From: CALCCV01 sp964388665
Lineage (GTDB): Bacteria; Bdellovibrionota; Bdellovibrionia; Bdellovibrionales; Bdellovibrionaceae
Assembly (NCBI GenBank): GCA_964388665.1
Contig: CAYMBJ010000058.1
Coordinates: 1-26,028, forward strand
Length of the DNA stretch: 26,028 nt
Direction of reading: 5' to 3'
Positions 1 to 7,821 of the stretch are shown here, in pieces. The position numbers and the translations under genes were made by a program. The first letter of the stretch is position 1. Each line of letters opens with the position of its first letter. Under the pieces are notes generated by a model. The model was given only the letters and a program-made list of their open reading frames with translations. It did not search any database and was not told where the DNA came from.

Positions 1-91
1 AGCCGTAGAGAAATAGGTGACTATTTGTGATGGGAAGTATGCTTTAAATGACTTATTATAGTATATGTAATTCTAGCTTAGTGAGTGGCAA

Positions 92-604
92 GTGAGCGCC
101 GCTTTAAAGTTAAAACAGCTTGAAAATGCGCAGCTGCGTGACCTCTTGGAGACCTACACCAATGCTGGCGTGGGCATTACCTTTGAATGCATGCTCATGT
201 ATGTTCCCACCTATACAGGTGCGACTGTGCCCAGTGGTAATCAGGATCTTTATGATTATTCGGGGATCATTCGCCTAAAGGGAAAAGAATTTTGTGTTGA
301 AAGCTGCTTGAGTTTTCCAAAGGCAACCATAGAAATGGTAGTGAAAAAAATATTTGGCTTCAAAGAGGGCGATATCCCAGACTCACATATTGATGGTTGC
401 TTGGGTGAACTGACCAATACGGTTTCTGGTTGTATAAAAGCACAAATGAACAAAGCTGGGTATGAGTGCCATTTGGACTTGCCAGAGCTCTTTAAGGGCC
501 GTGGCGCGCAGGTGTTTAAAGGCAACTCTGTTGTCCACAAGTTTGACTTTGAAATGGATGGCTGTCCATTTTCAGTGTTCTTGGCTATCCTTTACAACTC
601 TTAA
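92..604 (+). CDS. CheX-like chemotaxis phosphatase domain protein
   Basis: A 170-residue protein that looks like a single CheX/CheC-type phosphatase domain. The segment GELTNTVSG (residues 105-113) carries the ExxN signature (E106, N109) that CheC/CheX/FliY phosphatases use to dephosphorylate CheY-P. A proline (P131) follows at about the usual distance, and the repeated GxV/I strands fit the fold. There is no signal peptide or membrane segment, so it is cytoplasmic. The start is GTG with only a weak GAGTGG upstream; no better in-frame start exists before residue 12. It ends 136 nt before pilB on the same strand, which suggests a link between a receiver-domain pathway and pilus control. The family call comes from motif and length; the substrate is inferred. 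Confidence 0.6.
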   Translation: MSAALKLKQLENAQLRDLLETYTNAGVGITFECMLMYVPTYTGATVPSGNQDLYDYSGIIRLKGKEFCVESCLSFPKATIEMVVKKIFGFKEGDIPDSHIDGCLGELTNTVSGCIKAQMNKAGYECHLDLPELFKGRGAQVFKGNSVVHKFDFEMDGCPFSVFLAILYNS

Positions 605-740
605 TAGATCCGCCGCAGGTCGAGTTTGAACTTAATGAAATCAATTCGGCTGCTATAACTCATCAGAAATTTCGAATTTTTAAAAAGAACCCATCTTTTG
701 TCTAGTTATATCAGTGCATAAACTAATGTAACTTATCTCT

Positions 741-2441
741 ATGTCTTTGAAAGTTGGGGAAATTTTAGTTAAGCAGGGCTTGGTATCACCAGAGATTGTC
801 GGCAAGGCTCTTGATGAACAAAAGAAAAATGGCGGCAAATTAACAGCGGTGATCATGACGCTGAGTGGACTCAGTGAAACGCAGATTTTGCGTGCGCTTG
901 AAAAACACTATCAAGTTCCTGGTGTCGATCTCTCAAAGTTTGAAGTCCCGGCAAATCTCTTGCAGCTAGTGCAGCGAGAGATTTGTGAGAAGCACTTGAT
1001 ACTTCCAGTGCAGCAGGCTGGACAAACCTTGGTGATGGCTTTTGCTGACCCAAGCAACTTGGTGCTGCGTGAAGATTTGCGATACATTACAAAGCTCAAA
1101 ATTCAACCTGTGGTATCGACCACCGTTTCGATTGCTAATGCCATTGAAAAATTTTATGGTGGCTCCTCGGCCGCAAAAACCATATTTGAGCTGTCTGCTC
1201 AGCAAGCTGAAGAGGGTGAGTCTGAGGCTCTTCCTCAGATAGAGGTCATAGATCAAGCTGGATCCGATGACGCTCCCGTCGTGAAATATGTGAATTTAAT
1301 TTTGGCTGAGGCCATTCGCAAAAAGGCATCAGATATACATTTTGAACCCTATGAAAAAGTCTATCGTACGCGGCTTCGTATCGATGGTGGACTCATTGCC
1401 ACGTCAGCACCGCCCGCCAATTTGACCAGTGCGATTTCTTCGCGCTTAAAAATTATGGCCAAATTGGATATTTCTGAACGGCGTCGACCACAAGACGGTC
1501 GTATCAAAATTAAGCTCGCCAACGGCAAAGAGATGGACTTTCGTGTCAACACTTTGCCTACCTTGTGGGGTGAGAAAATTGTTTTGCGTCTTTTAGACAA
1601 ATCCAATTTGCAGTTGGATATGACAAAGCTCGGTTTTGAACAGGATGATTTAGATATTTTTCAGCACAGCATACATCTTCCCCAGGGGATGGTGCTGATC
1701 ACGGGACCAACGGGCTCAGGTAAAACTACGACCATTTATTCGGCGCTGGCCGAGCTCAATCAGCCTGACGTCAATATTTCAACGGCCGAAGATCCCGTCG
1801 AATTCAATTTGGAAGGCATCAATCAGGTGCAGATGAATCCCGAGATTGACCTAAACTTTTCTACGGCGTTAAAGGCTTTTTTGCGTCAGGACCCTGACAT
1901 TGTCATGGTGGGAGAGATTCGTGATCTTGAGACGGCTGAGATTGCATTTAAAGCGGCTTCAACTGGCCACTTGGTCGTAAGCACGCTTCACACCAACGAC
2001 GCTCCCAGCACGGTCACGCGTCTTCGCGAAATGGGCATTCCCACCTACTTGATCACGTCGACGGTGGCCCTCATCGTGGCCCAGCGTTTGGTGGGCAAGA
2101 TCTGCGAGAACTGCAAGGAGACCATTGAAGTCACTCGAGAGACACTTTTGGACTTAGGTGTGGTGCCTGAAGAAATTCCCGACTACAAGGTCTGTAAAGG
2201 GCGTGGATGCAATGTTTGTAATAACACAGGTATTAAGGGACGCTTGGCCATCTACGAATTGCTGACAATGCCTGAAAAGGTAAAAGAAGCCATTTTGGCA
2301 AACGCTTCTGTTAGCCAGCTTCGTGGCATCTCTCATGAATTGGGTCTTAGGACTCTACGCCGTTCGGCACTGTTGAAATTAAAGAGGGGCATGACCACCA
2401 TTGAAGAGGTAGTGAATGCTTCAGTAAAGGACGTTCAATGA
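741..2441 (+). CDS. pilB: Type IV pilus extension ATPase PilB
   Basis: Hexameric cytoplasmic motor ATPase that drives pilin polymerisation. The 566 residues show an N-terminal MshEN/T2SSE-N domain (about 1-140), then the GspE-type ATPase. Visible motifs are Walker A GPTGSGKTT (322-330), Asp box TAEDPVEF (348-355), Walker B DPDIVMVGEIRD (384-395), His box STLHTND (414-420) and the PilB/GspE zinc cysteines (C455, C458, C490, C493). All catalytic residues are present and the length is normal. ATG 741 is the only usable start because a TAA lies four codons upstream. No Shine-Dalgarno is visible before it, so initiation may be weak or leaderless. Its TGA overlaps the ATG of the next gene (ATGA), implying translational coupling. 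Confidence 0.96.
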   Translation: MSLKVGEILVKQGLVSPEIVGKALDEQKKNGGKLTAVIMTLSGLSETQILRALEKHYQVPGVDLSKFEVPANLLQLVQREICEKHLILPVQQAGQTLVMAFADPSNLVLREDLRYITKLKIQPVVSTTVSIANAIEKFYGGSSAAKTIFELSAQQAEEGESEALPQIEVIDQAGSDDAPVVKYVNLILAEAIRKKASDIHFEPYEKVYRTRLRIDGGLIATSAPPANLTSAISSRLKIMAKLDISERRRPQDGRIKIKLANGKEMDFRVNTLPTLWGEKIVLRLLDKSNLQLDMTKLGFEQDDLDIFQHSIHLPQGMVLITGPTGSGKTTTIYSALAELNQPDVNISTAEDPVEFNLEGINQVQMNPEIDLNFSTALKAFLRQDPDIVMVGEIRDLETAEIAFKAASTGHLVVSTLHTNDAPSTVTRLREMGIPTYLITSTVALIVAQRLVGKICENCKETIEVTRETLLDLGVVPEEIPDYKVCKGRGCNVCNNTGIKGRLAIYELLTMPEKVKEAILANASVSQLRGISHELGLRTLRRSALLKLKRGMTTIEEVVNASVKDVQ

Positions 2442-3460
2442 TCCGATCGCAATTGCTTGAAAACTTGATGGCCACAGAGCCCACAGAGATACTTTTGGTC
2501 CTGGGGCATGGACCTCAAACCATGACCAGAGGCGGTTGGGAGGCCTTTCGAGAGACTCCTTTGTTGCCCAGCGAATTTGCCGGAGTGTTGCGCGCATTGC
2601 CTGCGTTTGATGAAAAAGCTGGACAGGGTTTTTTTAGCCCCAAAGAAAATTTGGTCTATCATTTTCATGTCATTCAAGCAGATCTCATCAGCAAGGTTCA
2701 CTTTCAAAAGCGCGCAATGCAATCCATTGAGAACTTTCACTTGCCGAACCTGTACATGGAGACTTTGAATCTCGCCTCTGGCTTTGTTCTTATGGTATGT
2801 CCCAAAAAGCACATTCGTCAGGAGCTGTTTGTGCAGACGGCAGTCCGACTCGGAAAAGAGACGAAGATGCATGGGCTTTTTGCAAGTCAGTCCATTTATC
2901 CGCTATCGCAAGAGGGCAGCGGCGTCTTTTCCCAAGTCGATCCCGATCTCATGATAGATTCACAAAAATTTGATCAAGTTTTGGCAGGGGTTCAGATTGT
3001 ATTTTTTGATGAACTTCGCCACCAGGAGGATCTGATTTCCATACTCAATGCCATCGATGAGCGGCGTCTCGTCATCGCCGGGGTGTCGGCGGCAACGGCT
3101 GTGGAGGGTTTGGCAAAAGTGCTGCAGCTCATTTCTGGAAACTCGTTTCTGCTTTACAGGTGGGTAAAGTCTTTGAAATTGATTCTCAGTCAGATTCCAT
3201 TGCGATGTCAAAATCCTGGAGGACTGTACGGTTCAGAAGTCATATCGGTGACTCAAGAAGTAGAAGGTCATTTGCAGGATGGAAACTTAAAGGCGGTGGA
3301 GAAATTGCTTTGCGCATCTGAAACCGGTACTGGCATTCAGAATTTGAATCAATCGTTGCTGCACCATCTTCTCAAACGAAAAATTGACATGCGCACCGCC
3401 TTTTCGCTTTCAAATACTCCAGATGAATTGGATCTATTACTAAAAAAGGTAGGTGTTTAG
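2438..3460 (+). CDS. Degenerate PilT-like protein lacking the Walker A motif
   Basis: A 340-residue protein at the position where pilT is often found, between pilB and pilC. By eye it follows PilT from end to end. Residues 88-118 match the segment before the P-loop (VHFQKRAMQSIE then LASGFVLMV). QIVFFDELR (186-194) matches the Walker B strand ILVGEMRD. The C-terminal part ILSQIPLRC, then SVTQEV, and TGIQNLNQSLLHHLL (298-312) matches the PilT end (LGMQTLDMCL type). The nucleotide-binding residues are gone: where GPTGSGKST should be there is CPKKHIRQEL (121-130), and the His box is replaced by AGVSAAT (214-220). The glutamate of Walker B (E192) survives. It is therefore predicted to be an ATPase-dead PilT-fold subunit. 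The reading frame is open over its full length, and it overlaps pilB by 4 nt and abuts pilC, so it appears to be a maintained gene. The fold assignment is from visual alignment only. Confidence 0.72.
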   Translation: MIRSQLLENLMATEPTEILLVLGHGPQTMTRGGWEAFRETPLLPSEFAGVLRALPAFDEKAGQGFFSPKENLVYHFHVIQADLISKVHFQKRAMQSIENFHLPNLYMETLNLASGFVLMVCPKKHIRQELFVQTAVRLGKETKMHGLFASQSIYPLSQEGSGVFSQVDPDLMIDSQKFDQVLAGVQIVFFDELRHQEDLISILNAIDERRLVIAGVSAATAVEGLAKVLQLISGNSFLLYRWVKSLKLILSQIPLRCQNPGGLYGSEVISVTQEVEGHLQDGNLKAVEKLLCASETGTGIQNLNQSLLHHLLKRKIDMRTAFSLSNTPDELDLLLKKVGV

Positions 3461-4684
3461 GTGGGTCGCTTTGCATTTCAAGTCAAAGACCGTCGCGGCA
3501 AATTGAGTCAGGGCGAAATGGAAGCCTCGACCGAAATGGAAGTTCGACTCAAGTTGAAAGCGCAAAATTTTGAAGTTGTGCGCTTAGTTCAAAGATCTTC
3601 GGCGCAAGCAAAAAAGAAGACCTCCAGTGCCGGTATTACCTTTGGCGGAGTGAATAGCAAAGACCTGCAAATCTTTACGAGGCAGTTTGCAACTCTGATT
3701 AACGCAGGTATTCCTGTTGTGGACGGCCTGAAGATCTTAGCTGATGGCCTGCGACCGGGTCTATTAAAAGATGCCGCTTATGATGTGAAAACCTCGCTAG
3801 AAGAAGGCAAGCGCTTGGCGGAGTCAATGGGGCAGAATTCGCGGTGTTTTGATCGACTTTACGTCAATATGATTCGCGCAGGTGAAGAGGCTGGTATTCT
3901 AGACACCATTCTCTCTCGATTGGCGACGTATATCGAAAAAAACGAGAAAATCAAATCGCAGGTCAAAGGAGCAATGATCTATCCGATGGTGATCATTGCG
4001 GTGGCATCTGTGGTGATCACAGGGATATTGGTATTTATCATTCCCAAGTTTACCACCTTCTATTCGGCCTCTGGCTCAGAGCCACCGGCGTTGACAATGG
4101 CTGTCGTTCGTCTCAGTGAGATACTGGTCAATCAGTGGTACTATTTTGTAGGTGCTATGATCGGCATTCCTTTTCTTTTTACCCAATGGGTGAAGACGCC
4201 AAAGGGCAAAGAGTCTTTTGATCGGTTTCTATTTTTTATGCCCGTCTTCGGTGATTTGGCGCAAAAGAGCTCCATTGCGCGCCTCTCGCGAACGCTTTCC
4301 ACGTTGCTGTCTTCAGGTGTAGGCATATTGGATGCCATTGAAATTGCAGCCCGTACGGCGGGAAATTTTGTTATCGAAAAATCACTCTTGAATTGTCAAG
4401 AGCAAGTGAAGTCCGGAAAGACTCTGGCCTCTCAGTTGATTAAAGATCGGCTATTTCCCGACATGGTCACCCAAATGATCGCTATTGGCGAGCAGTCTGG
4501 TACGATGGACACCATGCTAGGCAAGATTGCTGACTTTTATGAGGATGAAGTTGAAACAGCGGTAAAGGCTCTTACGTCCGTGATTGAGCCATTGATGATG
4601 GTGGTTCTTGGTAGCATCATTGCCGTTTTGGTTTTGGCAATGTATCTCCCGGTCTTTAATATGGCCGGAGCAGTGGGGAACTAA
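3461..4684 (+). CDS. pilC: Type IV pilus inner-membrane platform protein PilC
   Basis: Polytopic platform protein that couples the motor ATPases to pilin insertion. The 407 residues contain the two T2SSF domains: the first begins at LQIFTRQFATLINAGIPVVD and the second at ARLSRTLSTLLSSGVGILDA. The three expected hydrophobic segments are present (around GAMIYPMVIIAVASVVITGI, a middle one at YYFVGAMIGIPFLF, and the C-terminal VVLGSIIAVLVLAMYLPVF). Length is typical. The start is GTG, immediately after the TAG of the PilT-like gene, with AAGGTAGG-type purines overlapping the end of that gene. Function depends on PilB and presumably on a retraction ATPase encoded elsewhere. Confidence 0.95.
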   Translation: MGRFAFQVKDRRGKLSQGEMEASTEMEVRLKLKAQNFEVVRLVQRSSAQAKKKTSSAGITFGGVNSKDLQIFTRQFATLINAGIPVVDGLKILADGLRPGLLKDAAYDVKTSLEEGKRLAESMGQNSRCFDRLYVNMIRAGEEAGILDTILSRLATYIEKNEKIKSQVKGAMIYPMVIIAVASVVITGILVFIIPKFTTFYSASGSEPPALTMAVVRLSEILVNQWYYFVGAMIGIPFLFTQWVKTPKGKESFDRFLFFMPVFGDLAQKSSIARLSRTLSTLLSSGVGILDAIEIAARTAGNFVIEKSLLNCQEQVKSGKTLASQLIKDRLFPDMVTQMIAIGEQSGTMDTMLGKIADFYEDEVETAVKALTSVIEPLMMVVLGSIIAVLVLAMYLPVFNMAGAVGN

Positions 4685-4685
4685 A

Positions 4686-6254
4686 TTGGCATCATTTGGA
4701 GCGGTTGCACAGACGCAACCGATGCTGTCGCGATTGAGTCGACCAGAGTGGAACGCATTTTTGTATTTGTTTCTGCTCTTTTATGAGGTGGCACAATTTC
4801 TATTGGAGCCCTCCTTTGTTATTTGGCCAGGAGTTGGTCAGTTCTATCTGGTTTTGAGTATTGGTTTGTCCTGGCACTACTTTGCCTTGGACAGAAGTCA
4901 ATCGATGGCCACTCTTGTTGATCTTTCGGTGGTCTTTGCCTTGCATGCATTTGGGATTTTGCCGATATCTATGGTCCTCGTCCTCAATCTGCTGCTGGTC
5001 ACCTGGTCAACATTCAAAGACGGCTCTGAATGGGGAGTTGTCTTTGCATTTTTGGGACTTTTCTATCTAACGCTGGGCCTGCGTTTGGGTTGGGATGTGA
5101 CACAAAAGGAGTTTCTCTCCGTTGTATTGATCCATGGTGGCGCATACATGCTTTCGGTTCTGCTGGCCAATCAGTTTGCAGTGGTCTTGAAAGACACCGA
5201 ATTGGAACTCAGCAAGGCCAAGATTTCTGTGGCAAATCTAAGAAAAATACAGAGCGCCATTGTTGAAACGATGCCAATCGGTGAGGCTAGCTTTCGAGCC
5301 GATGGCGATTTCATTCAAAAAAATGAGGTTTATGAAGCCATCTTTCAAAAGTACAAAATTCCTCTCTATGCCAATTTTTGGCAGCAATTTCCGGAGTTAG
5401 AGGAGTCACTTAAAAGCCTGAGCACAGATGCGGAGATGTTTAAGAAAGACTTACGATTTTTGAATGCAACAAAAAGACTGGTGAGCTTTGCGGTTGCCTG
5501 CCGGCGCTTGTACTCGGCCGAGCTCAATGGTCCGATTTGGGTGTTCATTTTGCAAGATCAGACCGAGAGTCGAGAGCTTGAGGCGCAACTTCAACAAAAG
5601 GAAAAGTTGGCGGCAGTGGGTGCGTTGGCTGCTGGAATCGCTCACGAGATCCGAAACCCTCTGACTGGAATGAGCGGTAGCATAGAGATGCTGCAGCAGT
5701 CTGCTCGGGATGAAAGCGAAGCCAAGCTGATGAAGATCGTTTTGCGAGAGATTGATCGCTTGAATCACCTAGTGACTGAATTTTTGGACTTTGCTAAACC
5801 GATGCAAGCCAATCTTAGTCAAATAAATTTGTGCCAGATATTGATTGAAACACTAAACCAGGTGCGCATGCGAAAAGACAATCCTGCGGATTTAGAAATC
5901 AAAATGGACTTGCCTGAAAGGCTCATGATTTTTGGTGATCCTGATAAGCTTAAACAGGCTTTTTTGAACATTTTTGTAAATGCCATTCAAGCCATGGAGG
6001 GGCGATCTGAAAAACTGTTGAAGGTCGCGGTCAAAGAGCAAAAAATTGTAATTAGCGATACCGGTAGCGGCATGGATGAAGAGACCCTAAAGCGCATATT
6101 TGAGCCGTTTTACACCAAAAAGCCCAAGGGCACGGGGCTAGGGATGGCCATCACCTACCGAATTTTTGAATCTCATGAGGCGCTGGTTGAAGTGCACTCC
6201 ACTCTTGGTGAGGGAACTCGCTTTCAGATTGGGTTTCGCGAGGGAAATTCTTAA
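4686..6254 (+). CDS. pilS: Sensor histidine kinase PilS
   Basis: Membrane-bound NtrB-type histidine kinase expected to phosphorylate PilR. The N-terminal ~165 residues contain several hydrophobic segments (about six), followed by a PAS-like region, then HisKA with AAGIAHEIRNPL (His320, counting from the TTG start) and HATPase_c: N box NIFVNAIQAM, G1 DTGSGMDEE, F box FEPFYTKK and G2 KGTGLGMAI. All kinase motifs are intact. The TTG at 4686, 1 nt after the pilC stop, is preferred because GGGGA (4675-4679) lies 6 nt upstream. An in-frame ATG at 4608 would overlap pilC and has no such site; ATG 4722 has poor spacing. The gene directly precedes pilR, as in canonical pilSR pairs. Confidence 0.9.
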   Translation: MASFGAVAQTQPMLSRLSRPEWNAFLYLFLLFYEVAQFLLEPSFVIWPGVGQFYLVLSIGLSWHYFALDRSQSMATLVDLSVVFALHAFGILPISMVLVLNLLLVTWSTFKDGSEWGVVFAFLGLFYLTLGLRLGWDVTQKEFLSVVLIHGGAYMLSVLLANQFAVVLKDTELELSKAKISVANLRKIQSAIVETMPIGEASFRADGDFIQKNEVYEAIFQKYKIPLYANFWQQFPELEESLKSLSTDAEMFKKDLRFLNATKRLVSFAVACRRLYSAELNGPIWVFILQDQTESRELEAQLQQKEKLAAVGALAAGIAHEIRNPLTGMSGSIEMLQQSARDESEAKLMKIVLREIDRLNHLVTEFLDFAKPMQANLSQINLCQILIETLNQVRMRKDNPADLEIKMDLPERLMIFGDPDKLKQAFLNIFVNAIQAMEGRSEKLLKVAVKEQKIVISDTGSGMDEETLKRIFEPFYTKKPKGTGLGMAITYRIFESHEALVEVHSTLGEGTRFQIGFREGNS

Positions 6255-6315
6255 AACATTTCTCTCGAGAGCCGGTAAACCGTGATGAGCTAGACTTTCG
6301 GATAGTGGACCACCA

Positions 6316-6331
6316 TGGCTAAACGATTGCC
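6316..6331 (+). promoter_or_regulatory. Sigma-54 (-24/-12) promoter upstream of pilR
   Basis: TGGC-N7-TTGC at 6316-6330 reproduces the RpoN consensus TGGCAYR-N4-TTGCW in its eight most conserved bases, with exactly 10 nt between the GG and GC dinucleotides. The predicted start near 6342 gives a leader of about 34 nt before pilR ATG 6376, which carries its own AGGAGA (6362-6367). PilR is itself a sigma-54 activator, so autoregulation is the natural inference. It is a single match, untested. Confidence 0.6.
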
Positions 6332-6375
6332 ATTTGGTCGTATGTTGAGTGAAATAGAGTTAGGAGATTACATCT

Positions 6376-7782
6376 ATGAAAAGCAGAATTCTAGTTGTCG
6401 ATGATGAAGAGAGCATTCGCGAATTTTTGGACATTATGCTGCGAAAAGACGGCTATGAAGTGACTTTGGCAGAGGATGGACTCCGTGCCAAAGAGCTGAT
6501 CGAAAAGAAAACCTTTGATCTGGTGATTTCTGATCTGCAAATGCCGAATCTTTCTGGCATTGATCTATTAAAACAGATTCGGCTTGTTTATCCAGACCTG
6601 CTGTTTATGATGATCACGGCGTTTGGCACGACTGAAACTGCTGTTGAAGCAATGAAGCTGGGCGCCTACGACTACATCACGAAGCCCTTTAAGATAGACG
6701 AAGTTAAGATCGTCATTGCCAATGCTCTGCGAAGCAAACACCTGGAAGTAGAAAATAGATCCTTAAAACGCGAACTCGTGCGCGAGAACACGTTTCACAA
6801 CATTATTGGCAACTCTGCACCAATGAATCAGGTAATGGATTTGGTGCGCCGAGTGTCCACGTCGCCGACCAACATTTTGATCACGGGCGAATCAGGAACT
6901 GGAAAAGAGGTGGTGGCCAAGGCCATTCACTACAGCGGTCCTCTAAAAGACAAGCCCTTCGTGACGGTCAATTGCGGCGCGATTCCTGAGTCCCTGATGG
7001 AATCTGAAATGTTTGGTCACAAGAAAGGTTCCTTTACTGGAGCCATATCCGACAAGACAGGTTTGTTTGAAGTGGCTGACAGCGGGACTTTGTTTTTGGA
7101 TGAAGTGGGTGAGCTGCCACTGTCGATTCAGGTCAAATTGTTGCGTGCCATTCAGGAGCGTGTCGTTAGACGGGTCGGAGCCACTGATGACATCAAGATC
7201 GAAGTCCGCATCATTGCCGCTACAAACCGGAATCTTGAAGATATGGTTCAAGATGGCAGCTTTCGACAAGATCTGTACTTTCGTCTTAACGTAATCAACA
7301 TCACGACACCATCACTTCGTGAGCGCCCCGAAGACATTCCGGCGCTAGCGAATCATTTTTTGAAAAAGTACAATGACAAGTTGGGAAAAGGCATTGGCTC
7401 CATTGCGGCAGAAGCGATGGAGGTTTTGAAAAAGTACAATTATCCTGGAAACGTTCGTGAGCTCGAAAACATTATTGAGAGAACTGTGGCCTTAGAAAGC
7501 GGTGCCGTCGTCTTGCCGGAATCCTTGCCACCATTTGTGAATACCCCTTCTGGGCGCAAAATGGCATCGAGTAACGAGATCGAAATTGGTCCTGAAGGAA
7601 TTGATCTAGAAAAGGTGATTGGACAGATCGAAAAGGAGCTTTTGATCAAGGCCATTCATTCCGCAAATGGTGTGAAAAAGAAAGCTTCGAAGTTGCTTAA
7701 AATTTCTTTTCGATCTATGCGCTATCGCATTGAAAAATATGGTCTTGGAGTCGTTGGCGATGACGAGCTGGACGAAGATTAG
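6376..7782 (+). CDS. pilR: Sigma-54-dependent response regulator PilR
   Basis: NtrC-family transcription activator of pilus genes. The 468 residues comprise a receiver domain (acidic D9/D10, phospho-acceptor D53 in ISDLQMP, T81, K103), a linker helix, an AAA+ domain and a Fis-type helix-turn-helix. The AAA+ domain shows Walker A GESGTGKE (171-178), the sigma-54 contact loop GSFTGA (218-223) and Walker B GTLFLDEVGEL (237-247). The C-terminal helix-turn-helix lies in KKKASKLLKISFRSMRYRIE. All functional residues are present. ATG 6376 has AGGAGA eight bases upstream. The 121-nt gap after pilS holds its own sigma-54-like promoter, so pilR can be transcribed both with pilS and separately. Confidence 0.94.
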   Translation: MKSRILVVDDEESIREFLDIMLRKDGYEVTLAEDGLRAKELIEKKTFDLVISDLQMPNLSGIDLLKQIRLVYPDLLFMMITAFGTTETAVEAMKLGAYDYITKPFKIDEVKIVIANALRSKHLEVENRSLKRELVRENTFHNIIGNSAPMNQVMDLVRRVSTSPTNILITGESGTGKEVVAKAIHYSGPLKDKPFVTVNCGAIPESLMESEMFGHKKGSFTGAISDKTGLFEVADSGTLFLDEVGELPLSIQVKLLRAIQERVVRRVGATDDIKIEVRIIAATNRNLEDMVQDGSFRQDLYFRLNVINITTPSLRERPEDIPALANHFLKKYNDKLGKGIGSIAAEAMEVLKKYNYPGNVRELENIIERTVALESGAVVLPESLPPFVNTPSGRKMASSNEIEIGPEGIDLEKVIGQIEKELLIKAIHSANGVKKKASKLLKISFRSMRYRIEKYGLGVVGDDELDED

Positions 7783-7821
7783 AGTCTATTCTTAGGATAG
7801 AGTTAAATTCTTAAAGGTTAA

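Noticed and set aside
626..659. Promoter TTGAAC / TATAAC upstream of pilB
   Set aside because: The spacer is 22 nt, too long for a sigma-70 site; no better pair was seen in 605-740.
7785..7801. Hairpin between pilR and the patatin-like lipoprotein
   Set aside because: Seven AU-rich pairs with a GU wobble and no T-tract; too weak to call a terminator.
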